From: Ascidia mentula
Lineage: Eukaryota > Chordata > Ascidiacea > Phlebobranchia > Ascidiidae
Length of the DNA stretch: 64,000 nucleotides
Direction: 5' to 3'
Assembly: GCA_947561715.1 (NCBI GenBank)
Contig: OX387199.1
Coordinates: 21,395,001-21,459,000 of the forward strand
Under the pieces are notes generated by a model. That model was not told the DNA's origin. It saw only the letters and a list, made by a program, of their open reading frames with translations, and ran no database searches. Positions 49,227 through 62,688 of the stretch are shown here, in pieces; the first letter of the stretch is position 1, and each line of letters begins with the position of its first letter. A program made the translations under genes and the position numbers.

Positions 49227-49339
49227 TTTTTGACCACACCGGGATTTGAACCCGGAATATCCTGGGCACGAATCCCGATCAGGTTTTCTTCTTGATATAT
49301 GGGTCGGGCGCTTGAGCAATGCTGCCAATCGTCCGCCTG
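49227..49339 (-). mobile_element. Short tRNA-like retroposon with 15-bp target repeats
   Basis: ATGTGTTTTCTTTTT occurs at 49212-49226 and 49340-49354 around an insert of about 113 bp that module 1 lacks at 6200. On the minus strand it contains a perfect T-arm (CCGGG TTCAAAT CCCGG, 49239-49255), an A-box-like TGGCAGCATTGCTCAAGCG, and ends GGTC plus an A run. Further CCCGA/TCGGG pairing could be an anticodon stem with an intron-like loop, but the 5' acceptor strand does not pair. It is a tRNA-derived retroposon, not a working tRNA. Confidence 0.7.
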
Positions 49340-49751
49340 ATGTGTTTTCTTTTTCCTTTCATAAAAACAGTTTGCTATGACCATAGCGCCCCGCTGTAGT
49401 GAAAGCTCGGATTGTAGCTTAATTTGGGGTTTCCCCATTTTTTCAGAAGGAACCAAACAATGGAGTGGTGCGCGAAACCAAACCTTGATTTGATATAAAA
49501 GTTTGGTTTTCAGTGGAAAATTTATAGAAGTCTGACAAAGCGCTATTTAATTTTATGAAATCTTGAAGACCTAACACATAGGCCTGTTGTTTGTCGGTTA
49601 TTAAGCAATCCGATCTAGGCACTTCGCAACTTGACTTCACATGTCACTCAACGAACGCGAATTATTTCTGCAGGTCTCTGTGTGTCTGGATGCAGTTATT
49701 GTTTTATTTCGATATAACGTTGACCATGTGATTGTTCATCTGACGATCGAA

Positions 49752-52700
49752 ATGGCTTCTGTTGGATGTGGTAGGGTAATTTTTGATTAAGCTATTCTAT
49801 GTATAAATGTTGTGGTAGTTAAACATGTGTATTTTTACCAGAGCCGAATTCCCATAAAGTAGTACAAATTATCCGACCAGTTCCTCGACAAGACACCATT
49901 TATGAAATCGATGAATATGAATTTGAAAGAATATTTGGACATCCAGATGTAGCCAACACACCGGTTGCGATCTATTCAATTGCTGAAGCTTACAGGACAC
50001 GAAGATCCTTTATGTTGAATTTATTTCTGCAATACCTTTGGGCCAAGAAGCACGATAAGGTAAGTCAATCCCAAATTTTATTGTCTCGTTTTAATATTGT
50101 TCCCAACAGTCAGATTCGTGGCTTGATTCTACAGAAGATAAACTTGTTGAAGGTTTTACATGGCAAAGAGGTTGGGATAGACACACAGTAGGAATTTGGA
50201 TTTGGGATGAACCTTTTTTTATTGATACACCAAACACAAAAGTAATACAAAGTTAACGTTGCAACAGTGTACCTACATAATCTTTTGCAGCCCAAACACA
50301 TGCAGTGTTTTTAGGTGGCTCTGTTTCTTATGGTCACCGAAGGGTTGAATATCGATGTCCGCAGTCAAAACTGTTGCTTTATATTTGCTCTTAGCACTCT
50401 GTTAAGCTCAATTCAAATATACAATGTCCAGCACTATTTAAACATTAGCAGTTCACAATTTATTCAGGTGAGTGTGGGACCTATGAGATTTTCCTCTGTT
50501 AGTCGCAAAGCTTCAGTTATTGCCTCATATGTCGAGTTTATCCTGTCTTAAACTGGAGCCGGCCCCTCCACTACCACTTTAAAATATAGGTATATATGTA
50601 ACACATGTTTAGTTAACGTATAGACTTACTGCTTTCAACAGCAAATTAATACCAGGTCATGTTCCGTATGTGAATAACTTTAAGTGCACAGTTTTCAATA
50701 AAACTAGTTTCAAACTGTTTGGACAACTGAAGATATAGTTAAAATTTTAGAATTTACGCTTGTTTCTGTTTAAGATTCATTACATGCCTTTGGATAATTT
50801 TATCAGAAAACACTGCATTGTGCATTTTAATCCTAAAAATGCTTTGCACAACCATTTATGCACTGTAGATGTTTTTTTGAAATAAATTTTGTTTTGTTTT
50901 TTGATAAATTTATTCACTGCACCCAGAGTGACATAGTGCAATTACCTTTATAATCATCAACTAAATTATTTAGGAAATCCTGTTTGGCATGTGATAGCGT
51001 AAATTGTTTTGATTTGAAACTATGAGCCTCATGCAATGCTTACTCTGTAACGTATACTGGTTCGATTCACAAGGCTTAAAAGAATAAACATATTTTGATT
51101 GGAAGGGTTGACTGAAAATATTATATCACTGGAGAAAGTACAAGGAATCCAGGTCTGTTGACCTGAGGAATATTTACCTAAAAACTTACAATAAACTAAA
51201 GTGTACCTAGGAACTCTATGCTTAACCTAAACGGTAAGCGGTACCTACTGCAGCATACTTTGCGATAGCATGATTGATTAAATTCACTGATATTATCATG
51301 TAATAATTAAATCACATTTAACAGCCTTTCACAGAATATTCTAAAAATGGTAATTTACAGAATGTTTTAAAAGTGGAAAATGCAGATGCCTTGAGAATGA
51401 ACAACACTGCCAGTCCAAAGCCCATCTTTCAGGTTTGGGATTTTATTTTATGTCACATAAAACTGTGCAAATCTGTCTCTCTTTAACGAAATTCTCTCTT
51501 TACGTCACTCATTTTTCTAGAGTAAACCTAAGTTTAATTATATTTCAAGCACTTGATGTTTCTTATTCATGATCGGCAAGACCCAGATTATGAATTTGGT
51601 TTCGATGATGGTGAGAAATATCTTCAGGAAATCTTGCACCGCACTGAAAAAAAATCAAAAGCTGATTCAATTTGGAAGGGGTTGCATGATATTTTTGAAA
51701 ACATCTCTTGTTGTTTGATGCCACATCCAGGAAGACATGTGGCTGAAAGAAAAAGAAACTCAGATAAACTTCAAACGAAAGGTTAATTGTAAAATAACTT
51801 GTCACACGAAATAAAATACAATTTACTGATGTTATTACTTATGCAACCATTGTTTTCTCTATCTGTCACAGATTTAAATGAGGATTTTCTTGAAATAATC
51901 AATTCAACTGTGAAAAAACTTTTTTCAAGAGAACTAGTTGTGATAAAAAAAGTCAACGGTAATCCAGTTACAGGAACTGATTTCATCAACTTAAGCTTGT
52001 CTTACTCTAAAGCACTGAACAATGGCAAAATGCCCGATGTTGAAGCGATAGCTCAGGTAAAGACTTTGATTGCACAAACCAACATAATAATTGAAATATA
52101 CAACAAATAATGTAATTTGAAGTTTAATACTTAACAAATAAACCATGTTTGTTGTTTGTTCAGTAATTGTTTTTTTTGACAAATTAGATATTTTGTAACA
52201 TGCTTGTTTAAATACAAAACTTAAATCTTGTTTACTTTGTTTGGGTGATAACTTTTTTGAAAAAGGATGTTAGAAGAATAAATTATTTTTTTTTTGGTAA
52301 TTTATCTTGTGTGTTTAGGTACAAGCAGAATACATTGTTAAACAAGTCGTTCAAGAATGCATTAATGCCTATAAACAACAAATGAAAAAAGTAACTTCAA
52401 AATGACTTTTGTTTATTCATTTGCTAAAACAATGTATAACACATATGTTTTTCTTGCAGTTTTGTGAAGATGGATGTCACAGCCAAACTCACTTTGAACA
52501 AGAACACAAACGTTTAAAAGCAGAAGTTCTAAAAAACTTTGATAGCGAATCAGATTTTGGCGATGCTGAGTTTGTTGCCAAAGACCGCAAACATTTGGAT
52601 GAAAACATGGACTTAGAGTTTGTCTTGTTGAAACAAATCAATGAAGCGAAACTGGTTTGAGAAACTTATGTAACCATTTGTTGTGACATTGGCAATAATG

Positions 52701-55700
52701 TACCAATTATAAGTTCTTACGTATAGTAATCCAGTGAGTAAGCTACTTTAATTCTGTGTATTTTTTATAGATCAGGTAGACTGCTGAAAATTGAATATAC
52801 AAACTTAGTGTAAAGCAGCATTGGTAACAATGGTTGCCAACTTTCAGTATATTGCACCAGAAATGTCCTATTTAAGTCTGAAAATTTTAGGGCATGAAAT
52901 GTACCAACACGAGTTTAGAAATTAATCACCTATATTAATATTGTCCCTAGTCAATCTTTAAAAAATCTAAAGCCGGTCACATCTAACCTGAATGACTAAT
53001 CTAGATGCAAGCTTTAAAAGCCACAGAAGAATGTGTAAAAAATTACAAGGAACGTATGGAAGAGGTAAGTTCTAAATAGTTTTTTCAATCATTGAGCAGT
53101 ATCTGATTCCAAACTTAATGCAGTTTTGCAAGGAACAATGCCACAGCCAACCCTCCATCAAGGGGGAACATTACACTTTGAAAGCAGAAGCTCAGCGAAA
53201 CTTTGAGAGCAAACTAAATTTTGGCAATAGTGACTTGGTTGCAAAGTACTTGAAACACTTGGATGAAAACCTGGACAAGGAGTTTCTTGTGTATGAACAG
53301 AAGAATGAGGAATATTTGGTGAGTGAACTTCTGTTTCATTCAAAATAATTTACTAATGGAATGGGACATGAAGTAGTGCGACATAGAAGCAACATGCATT
53401 TAAGTTTATTCTTTGAAAAATTAAGATTTTTTTGCAAGAGTTTAAAAGTGAAACTTATTTTAAGCAACATTGGAGAAACATTTTGTGTGAAGCTGAAGAA
53501 GATACCAAAAAAACACTACAAACAGGAAATGCATAAAGTAATTTGTTTTTGCCATCAGAAACTATTTATTGTCATGCTTAATGAACAATATTTGGATGAA
53601 ACTCAGTTTGTATTAGTTGAAAGGCTGTGTCAAGAAAAGGCGTTGCAATATTACGATGAAATGACAAAAAACTTCCCGTCTGGATTCCGTTGCAAACCTG
53701 ACAGTAAAATTAGGGATTTGTTGACTGAGCTTGGTCAACAGTTTTTAAAAGAAAGCGCAAGTAGTCTTGTAAGTGATTGCCCACTTAACACTTGTTAAAT
53801 TTGTTAATTAACAGTGAAACGCTAGCAGGTAGTCATGAATGTTGTTATTCTGACAACATTATGAAAGCACAGTATAGATTTTTGTATGTTCGGGAACTTA
53901 CAAGAAAGTGTGAAATTTCCATCACTAAATAAAGTCCTAATTTACATTTTGTGGTACAAGAGCATTGGTCGGTGTTGTGGCCTGTGGCCCATTAATAGCT
54001 GCATAGTGTTTTATAAATTTATATATTATGTGTTAAACCTAAATGTTAAATCGTTAATTTAAGAAAAAAAATTCAATGACTGGCTTTTTAGAAAATGACG
54101 TTTGAAAGTTAGAAAATTCACAAAACAGTTAATTTCACAGAAACAAAGAGAATATAAAGTAATGAGGACAAAGTCATCAGTGGTTGGTGTGGAAGGTGGC
54201 AAAGTTGATGTGATGGGTTGCATTGTTGATATTCCTTCTAATGCATTGGATACAGAGGAAAAAATTTGTCTACATTGCTACTATGGAAATACGAAGCACA
54301 GTGTATGTGGTTGCATATTTTCATGAAAAACAAACATTGAAGAACGCTCTTGTCCATGTCTTATTTGTTTTCATTGGATATTATTGTATTTAACAAGCTC
54401 CTATCAGTTTTTTCTCCTGTATAAACAATCAATACTTCATTATAAACAGTTGACTATAATTGGCAGGTAGATATGAATGATCACGGTTTACTTTATTCCA
54501 CAGAAAGAAATCACTCCAGTGTTGTATTGTGGACCAAGTGGTTTAAAGTTCGCCGATGATGTCACCATCACTTTACCAACATGCTTTGTGTGTGAAGATC
54601 TTCCACAACTAGTTGTGGTAAGTTTTAGAAATCACTTTTGGAAAAACCAGGGCCATTACTGTGTAGCATACGTGTGTAGTTAATGACTTGCATAAACTGT
54701 TGAACTTAATAACATGTGTTTTAAGCTTTGTTGTGGTAACACTTATTTAATGTCAGATTGAATCTAGTGAAGATGGCAAAACATGGGAAGATTATGAAAC
54801 TTTATCCTACAATGGCGAGGGGATGTTTACATTTAAAGTAACACACTTTACCTTGTATGTCATATATGTGTTTTCTAAGCACAATTTATTAGTAAAGTGT
54901 GTCTTACTTGTAGGTTTCGCATAATCCGCAAAAAACTTTTTGGTTGGTCGAAAGAAAAAATAGTTTTGGGTGGATTCCCTGCAAATGAAAGTTCTGAATG
55001 TGTTGAAAGACTCTGGAAATTTCTTATTTGTGACAAAATGATATTTAATCACACTTCAAATCCCAATCTTCAAGTGTTGCTTGGCCTCACATTAAGGTAT
55101 TGAATGACTTAAAGGGTATACAATTTTCACAAAACAATAAATTTTAAATATTGAAGTAGTTTCTTGGTAGGTTGTTGTTCCAAAAAATGCATCAGATCTA
55201 GTAATTTATGTGCTATAATTAATAAACTGTAACATTGACAAAAGTGGCAAATGTGTACAGCAAAAATTTTACAACTTTCAAAAAAGCTATTTAAGTACAA
55301 AATAGACATTTTTCATTTTTCTTGTATTTTTTTACCATTATAGTTCTAATCTAAGTGATGAATTAGCTGTGGTGTTGTCCCTTGTTTCTGGACATCACAT
55401 TAAGTTTTTAATTTATTTTGAAACTGAAAGACAAAATTACGTTTTTGTGCATAAAGTTAATAACCACCCCTATATCTGCTGCAATAATCATTTCACTTTG
55501 TAAATTCTGCATCATTATTTAAAGTTACTCACTTTAGAAAAGAACCCCAATTTTTCTGGAAATAATGTTCCTAATGTGCTGTTTGTGAATTTGTTTACTA
55601 GATCCGATCAAAATGAAGCAAAACTAACTATTGTATGTGAAAGTGGTCGAGTTAAATTTTCAAAGAATAAAATTGACCTAGAGGAACTATTTTTAAACAT

Positions 55701-55839
55701 TTTGGAGCAACAAAATTTTGTTTTAACGTTCGCTCCACATGATGGTTATGAAATAGTTGACCTTACATTGGAAATAAAAGGAAAACTCTACAGAACAAAC
55801 TTTGGTGTAAAAGTTGAAATACCACGCAAACAACAAGAA
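49752..55839 (+). pseudogene. Atlastin/GBP-like GTPase-ZU5-UPA gene, copy 2, decayed
   Basis: Same exon plan as 6641-12619: 49752-49770, 49842-50059, 50110-50241, 50315-50467, 51325-51432, 51550-~51763, 51872-52056, 52319-52390, 52460-52654, 53005-53064, 53124-53318, 53426-53537, ~53577-53768, 54091-54302, 54504-54617, 54757-54854, 54914-55096, 55602-55839. Nucleotide-binding motifs are lost: G1 reads EAYRTRRS, G3 VTEG, G4 HDR. The donor of the sixth exon is AT instead of GT. Exon 53426-53537 has one extra A in an A-run and then stops. The acceptor of the next exon is removed by a short deletion. Exon 54091 meets a TAG after six codons. The ZU5 and UPA exons are otherwise recognisable, and the HFTW site reads HFTL. 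Decay is clear, although short products from the ZU5-UPA end cannot be excluded. Confidence 0.85.
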
Positions 55840-57352
55840 GTAAGTAAGAAAATAACCTTTATAGCACTCCACAGAATGATGTAAGTTTCTACACACTGAA
55901 TTTTGTATTTACTGCATGCATACAGGAAGAAAAAAAACTGCATTCTGATTCAAAAAATGTCAATGAAGCAAGTATGATAAAATATATATTTTGTGGTTGT
56001 AATTCCTTCTATTAAATTGTACTAATCAGATACTACATTCTCTGACAACACATTTGTCAACTCAAACTTCAATATAGCAGTAGGCTCAAATAACAAAACA
56101 AATAATCAACAACTGACGTCTACTTCATCTGCAGGTTGGTTTGTTGCACGCTAAACAATATTTACACCAAATGGTCTAGTTCCGTGCATCTCACCTTTTA
56201 ACACTATTTATCTTCACAAATATTATCTTTATTACCTAATCAGAGGCAGTTTTAGAAAATGTGTTTGATGTTCTGAGTTATGTTTGAGTAGGAGCTTTGT
56301 AGGACTGAAAATCACTTGTATGAAACATAATTATCCAAAAACAATTTTATTTAACACAATATAACCTGAAGCTGCACGAACACTAAAAAAATGATTGGCA
56401 TCAGTTGAATAACTTCCATAATATTGTTTTTTTTAGCCTAGCTTGTCTCTAAAAATATGTAATTTGCTAGTTTTGATGATGAAGAATAAACCATGTTTAA
56501 ATAGGAAAACTATTTGTGCAAGTCAAAAATAGGCATGTTTCTAAAAAAATAAGCACCGTATGGTTATTCTGGTTAAATGTGCATAATAAATAAAAACTGG
56601 CACATATAGATATTTTAAACATTGTTTTGTAATAAATCTTATTGTTTTTCAGAACAAATGTAGGCAACAATTGAGGGCATTGGCAAAGTAAATTCCAACC
56701 CAAAACGTCTTTCTGCCCAAAACGAACCATCAGTAATGGAAAAATATAAAACACTTTAAATCAATATGTACAAAAATACAAAGCACTTCAATGCCTTGTT
56801 AATCTATTCTGCATGTCATTCCCCATTCTATTGCAATCACTATGGCTTGTCCCACCTCTTATACTTTATATCATAAGAATGGAAACGTTCATTTTTAGTC
56901 AAAATATTTCTGGCATCTTTCGTATGTAAGACAAATACACTCTAAAGCAAGCACTGTCTAAGAAACAGTGAAAAGTTTAGACATAGAAAAAATTGGTGTT
57001 GGTGTTTTGCACAACGATTCCATTCTTGTAATAATTTTTTTGCAAATGTACATATTCTCTGTTTCATATCTTTGCACTTTTTTTATACGTTTTCAAACAT
57101 ACTTTGTTTTTGGAACTTTGTTGTCCTCCTGTTGGTGCTCAGCAGTTTACCTGTGCAATGTATACAAAAGTTGTTTGTTTATTATCCAGTTTGTTTTTTT
57201 GAAATTGCCTTTTTGATCTTGCCGTGCCCATCGTGACTTTCATGTATGTTAATCGTGTTTATTGATTTGATTTTGTGAAAGCCGTAGATTGTAGTTTCGC
57301 GAATATAGATTTATAAACGCCTACAACGATGGTCGCAGTTGGCAACGCTCGA
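55840..57352 (+). other. 3' flank of GTPase copy 2, no array
   Basis: Contains the remnant of the last exon (from ~55925, frame stopping near 56015) and the conserved acceptor near 56651. The empty equivalent of the array insertion point is at about 55988. Nothing else recognised; several AATAAA-like hexamers are present, as expected in AT-rich sequence. Confidence 0.6.
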
Positions 57353-57860
57353 GGACGCATATTGGTATTTCTGTGAAAATAAGTTTCGGTGGTGGGAAAT
57401 GCCCAACGTGTGGACCTTTGTCACAACGGAAGGGCACGCAACAGAGCAAACCAGTGATGCATGGGGGTGTATTGTGCATTCGAATAAGCGCACATGCGTT
57501 GTCATGGCGAATTTTTAGGGTGTTCGGTGCAGTTTAGTGGGGTTTGGGGCTATTTCAATTAGGTAGTTACTTGCTGGTGGGTGCTGATGAAAATTTGGTG
57601 AAAATGTAGCTCAAAATTTAGGCTATATTTGTGGGAAAATGTATTGTTTACGGTAGCCGATTATTCGTGATTTTATGAAAGATCAATCCCAGTTCTACTA
57701 ATGTTGATCAAAATTATAGTCTCTGGACAAATTGTTTAGCCACCCCCCTGGTTAGTCAATATTTTGCTAAAAAAACAATTAATGGTACTGAATTTTGCAA
57801 AAAAAATTAATTATTTAACTGACCTGTCATTTGCATTTTTGTGGTAGTTTTGAGGTAAGT
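57353..57860. repeat. Diverged single copy of the A-unit 5' half (module 2)
   Basis: Counterpart of 27566-28075. It starts with the full AGGACGCATATTGG, as unit A does, and is preceded by about 70 bp (to 57352) that module 1 lacks. 57861-58363 holds no recognised feature. Confidence 0.75.
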
Positions 57861-58363
57861 CTTTGCATAACCAAACCGTGTGCTTTGTTAATGCAGCTGC
57901 AATCAATTTTTCTCAGTTATTTCTCAGCAATAGTAGCCCCCAAATAGATTTTTTAACCTCAGAGTCTACTGTTTGTGCATCGTAGTCTTTTTCTTTAATT
58001 TTCTTTGGTAATAAGCACCCCTGCTATAAAGCTATCATCAGGACCAAAAGACGTGTATTGGGCAGCGCATTCAATACAAATTAACTGGAAACCAAGTAAT
58101 AAATGTACTGCTAATACGAAACATACAAAGCCAACATCACCAGGTGATTAACGAAATCGTACAATGATAAGAAGTATTCGTTTGGTGAGCAGTGGCAAAT
58201 CGCTATTATACACGTGAAATGACGATATTCATATCAAATGCAACATGGAAAATCATAAACACTACAGTTTTATCTCATGTAATACTCTGTACAGTTTTGT
58301 ACGTTCTGCAAGACAAAGCTGCTCCTGTGTTTGTTTCGTACAAACGAGATTGTTAAAGGATTG

Positions 58364-59626
58364 TTAGCAAACACATTGAAACTGATCAATTTCAACGTAC
58401 AGGTTGTAGTCCATCTGTGAGCGTTGTTCACTTAACTCCCTTAGTTTATCTTTGTAAGCTTTCTCCAATTGAAATTTTTCGATCGATGATCGATCGACAC
58501 ATCTTTCATACAATTCTATTGCTCTGTTCAAACTTTGCTCAGCTTTCTCATAGAAATCATAACAATTGTAATCAGGTTCTCCGAGTTTCCGATCTTTGAC
58601 TTTAGGCCTACCTGATCTTACTGAAGTTTGGATCATTTTAGTGTAAACATCTCCTTGTAATTCATGACTCCGAGCAAGTATGGAAAGATCTTCAACCCTG
58701 CGTGTGGCGTTGGTCGCAATTGTCGCCAGCGTCGCTTCTGCTTTGATGAGGTCACCCAACATAAACTCAACGTGGCCAACACAATATAAACACTCGGTTT
58801 CAACAAGTGCTTTAACATCTTCGTTCAATGAACCGATCGTTCGCAATTTACTGGTGGATCTTATCATAAATGGAAGGATTATGGTGCTGGCAATGTCCTT
58901 CGTGGTCTGGTTTTTGGTCAACAGCTCCACCAACACTACCAACTCATTTAAACACCACTGAATCCCGCCTACAGCATTCTTTCGATCATCTAACTTGTCG
59001 AAACTTTGAAGTGCCACGATACAAAATATGGCCGCATCTGCATATTTTTCGTTTGCTCGTTCCTGCATTGAAAACTCCAACAAATGCTGACAAGTTGTTT
59101 CTGTCACCTCAAATTCCACCTTCGGTTTTTCGTACTTGTCGTGTTCTTCTTTGGACTTACATATTTCTCTCGCCATGTAAGAGGTGTATTTTTCCGTTTC
59201 CATTTTGTTTCCTCTGTTGAAGCTGTCTTTTGCTAGACCCCGAACCTTCAGAAGTTGCGAAAGCGTGTTGTGCAAGTTTAAATCTGAAATAACTGCTGTG
59301 TTTATCTCATTGTGTAATTAACTTAACATAATAATTCTATCGAACCTCTTTTTTTAAAGAAGGATTCCAACCTTTTCTTGTAGTTACAACTTTTGTAAGC
59401 CACACTTGCCTCGGCTGTTTATAAAATAAACTTTAGCGACTACTAAGTTGCGTAAGCCTTAGTAAATAATATAAGACAAAAATGTCAAAGAGGATTCGTG
59501 TTTTGTATTGTAAAGATTTTTTGTACCTGTGAAGATTGCTTTGTCGTTCATTTTCTTCTGGGCTATGTATTCATAAACCGGTACACTGACATTTGGGGTC
59601 TTACGTGTTGTTTTCTCTGCGCAAAA
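58364..59626 (-). CDS. TPR-like all-helical protein, copy 2
   Basis: Exons 59527-59626 and 58364-59283 in the same phases as copy 1, with the stop at 58364. The reading frame is complete. Differences from copy 1 are about a dozen substitutions, grouped around EEFQVTEQICQ (here VEFEVTETTCQ) and MVRTI (here IASTI), with no indels. The predicted helix-pair pattern is kept. The proposed upstream exon is damaged in this copy (near 60425-60465), so its start may differ from copy 1. Function unknown. Confidence 0.7.
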
Positions 59627-61379
59627 CTGGCTTTTATAACAAAATTCCAGTAACAAAACGCTTTGAAACTGTGTAGGTTGTTGTAATTATATATAACGAT
59701 TTAAAATGGGTGTAGCAGTCAATCAAAACTATGACGTAATAGTATCGTCACAATGTCAAAGAGTTATCCTAAGTTTGTGTACATATTTTACATCAAGGGG
59801 AAATGTTAGTACAAGACGTTTAAACCTGATACAGTGTAACTGGTTGGGTCCATAAGTCAAAAATTATCATGGTAAGAGCAAACGTTTCGCAACTTTGCGT
59901 GCAAACCGCTTTGTTTACTTCACTGAAATTTCCCTACTTGTTGGAACAAACTATTGACACACAGCTTGTGTTAGGTGATAGCTGGGCTTGTCATGGAACA
60001 AAACTATGTGTTTAGCTACACAACTACGTGCTGCAACACTATGTGCCAAATATTAAATTAAAATATCTTCATTTAAGAAAAATACAAATCTCCCATGAAT
60101 ATAAACAACGTGTGAACGTCCAGAAAAGTTTTTGAGCAGAAATTTTGTACCAAGGTGTTCGTAGGTGTCGTCCATATTGCTGTTTTACTCCTGGTAAAAA
60201 AAGAAATGTATATTTATTAGTTTCAATATGTTTTGAAATACTGGTAGTTGCACACCGTAACGTACGTTTGTCGTTTTATCTGAAAGTTAAAAATACTGAA
60301 ACAAGTTATTGGATTTAGTTGAAACCGCACGGTTACGAAGAAATACCGAAAAACTAAATCGTTTACAGTTGGAAAAAATCCCCATATTTTATGCATAAGT
60401 CAAGATTTTTTTGAAGTTTGTTTTTTACCTGCTGGGTTCTTCGCAAATGTTGTTGTACCCTATTTCATCCGTCCAGAAAGCTATACTTTTGTTCAGAAGG
60501 TTTAAATAATAACTTCTAAATTGCAAAAATCCTAAACTGCATTCAGATGGAAGCACACACACACCTCTTAATTGTATGAAAGAACTACTGATTTAATATT
60601 TGAAGTAGGCTAACAGACGTGTTGCAAAGGTTAATTTCATATCTAGTAAAAGGCACGTGCACTGAACAAAGAGCAACTAACTTGGTTGCGGCAACCAACT
60701 GTTAGTCAATACCAATGTGAAAGCAAACATTCCGCAATGAACTGCGTGATCACAAATCGACTCGTTTACTTTGCTTTGAGTTCAGTAAACGCATACAGAC
60801 AAATTCACAAATTCAATTCAATCTGTTTATTTTTTGGTCACTATTGTATACATTTTGCAAGTAAGAATTTTTATACAAACAAGAAAATCGATACAATTGA
60901 TAAAGGCGTTGAAACGTAAAACGAAGGTTACGTTTCTGCACCAGTGCTAAACATAGAGGGCGCTATGGTGCTAAACTTTTAGGGGTATTCCCTAAATAGT
61001 AACAAAAACATAAGAGAACGTTGTTTGTTTGTTTTTGTTTGTCACTGGAAATATGCCACACGAAACACGTGCAAAAATGTATTGGATAAAATTTTGAAAA
61101 AATGTGCAATTCTGTTAGTCATGTATTCTTTGTATGCCCGCAACTAGTTTTTTGTTTGCATCAAGCATTTATGAGGCTTTATGTAAAGAAGTGTTATTAA
61201 TCAGGCTAATCATGAAATAGTTGATTGTGCAGCATTTACATACATTCAGGACAAGTAAAGATTTTTTACCAACCAGAGTTTCGTAACCTATCAAATTGCC
61301 AACTACATTCCTGGATATAACTGTTACAAAGGCACAGTAGCCTAATGCTTTTAACTGCCAACAAGTAATTATCGGCAAA
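59627..61379. other. Intergenic region between TPR-like and sulfotransferase-like genes, module 2
   Basis: Divergent-gene spacer matching 29807-31491 of module 1 but uninterrupted up to the sulfotransferase ATG. It shows the pre-insertion state of the LINE site at about 61347. A near-palindrome TTGGTTGCGGCAACCAA lies near 60680 (also near 30818). No promoter motif was called. Confidence 0.5.
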
Positions 61380-62688
61380 ATGAAAGTGTTGGTGGCTGGT
61401 TTGACCAAAACCGGAACCAAGACAATGGCTACAGCTTTGAGAGTTCTGGGGTATGAGGTGTATGATTTTTTGGAAAACTTTTATTACCTCGGTGAGGATT
61501 GGAAGAGGCAAGTCATACATGGGTTTAATATGGAGGACATGAGGAGAATGTATGAGAATGTTGATGCTGCAGTGGACACTCCATGTGATGCTTACTGGGA
61601 GGAAATATTTGATGCTTTTCCAGATGTAAAGGTGAACAATTAGGATTTTAATTTTATAATATATTTTGATTTCTATAAACTTAGCCACGAAAATCATTAC
61701 ACCTATATTTTACATATTGTCAGCCATTTAGGGATGGCGTGGTAAGATCTCTTGCAAGTATTTAAACTGTATGAAGCAATGCATGTCTTGGTCCTAGTTT
61801 CCTCTTGAAATAGCTTTTTAATGTTTAAGGTGATTTTGACGACTCGTGAGGAAGAGAAATAGGTCAAAAGCTTCAAAAATCAAATGGATCAGCTGAGCAA
61901 CGACTTGATGTTTCGACTTGCATGCACTTTAACCTACACTGGCGCGAAGGGACAAAATTATGGGGCAATTTGCAGTAATTATTTTTGCTTTTTGTGGTTG
62001 GACAACACTTTTACATCAAATATAAAAAGTGGTTTAATGTATATACATGTTTATGCTGTATTTTGCCATTTTTAAAAGTCAATTTTTAAAACTGAAGAAA
62101 GACATTTTTAAAAATTTGTTAGATTAAAATAGCATACATCATCTGCTTACATTAATGTAACAATTCATTGCAAACAAACAAAAACGTTATTATCATTTAG
62201 CCAATCCTCTTGTGAGGTACCAAAGTTGGCCATTCTCTGGACGGACTTACCTCCATGATAAAGCTTTAATACGTGCAAAAAGAAGGCATGAACGCAATGT
62301 GAAACAGGTGGGTCTTTGATTATACATTTGTTTATTAGCTGTCAGAACAGCCAACTTGACAGCTGTATCTGCAATATCAAAACCAACTTAGCTGATCAAT
62401 TACAGATATTGTATGTCAGTCCTACAACCTTATATGTAGGTTGTTCCCGAAAAGCAGTTGTTGGTTTATGAAGTAACGCAAGGGTGGGAACCTCTGTGTG
62501 AATTTCTTGGTGTCCCTGTGCCAAAAGTCCCTTTTCCTCATAAGAATAAAGGAGGTGATTTGGCAAATGAATGGAGAAGGGAGAATCTGGTGATGCAGCG
62601 GATCGAAAGGGAGTTAAGAATATCTCTCTTCTGTTTGTGTCTGTTGTTCTCCTATTGCTTGTATGCAGTATTTTATTGGACAAGTTGA
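61380..62688 (+). pseudogene. Sulfotransferase-like gene (PF17784 type), copy 2, nonsense codon in exon 2
   Basis: Exons 61380-61631, 61830-61974, 62201-62307 and 62440-62688. The lengths keep frame throughout (250 codons plus stop). Exon 1 encodes the same 84 residues as copy 1, including the GLTKTGTKTM loop. In exon 2 a TAG at 61860-61862 replaces the TGG of copy 1; in the family a Trp stands here after the EEK-type segment. The downstream part, with MDQLSNDLMFRLACTLTYTG and the hydrophobic C-terminus, stays open. Without the stop this would be a normal-length member. 62689-63421 matches module 1 but holds no recognised gene. Confidence 0.7.

Noticed and set aside
49227-49339. Functional tRNA gene on the minus strand
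   Set aside because: The T-arm is perfect but the 5' acceptor strand does not pair with the 3' strand, and target repeats plus an A-run show retroposition.
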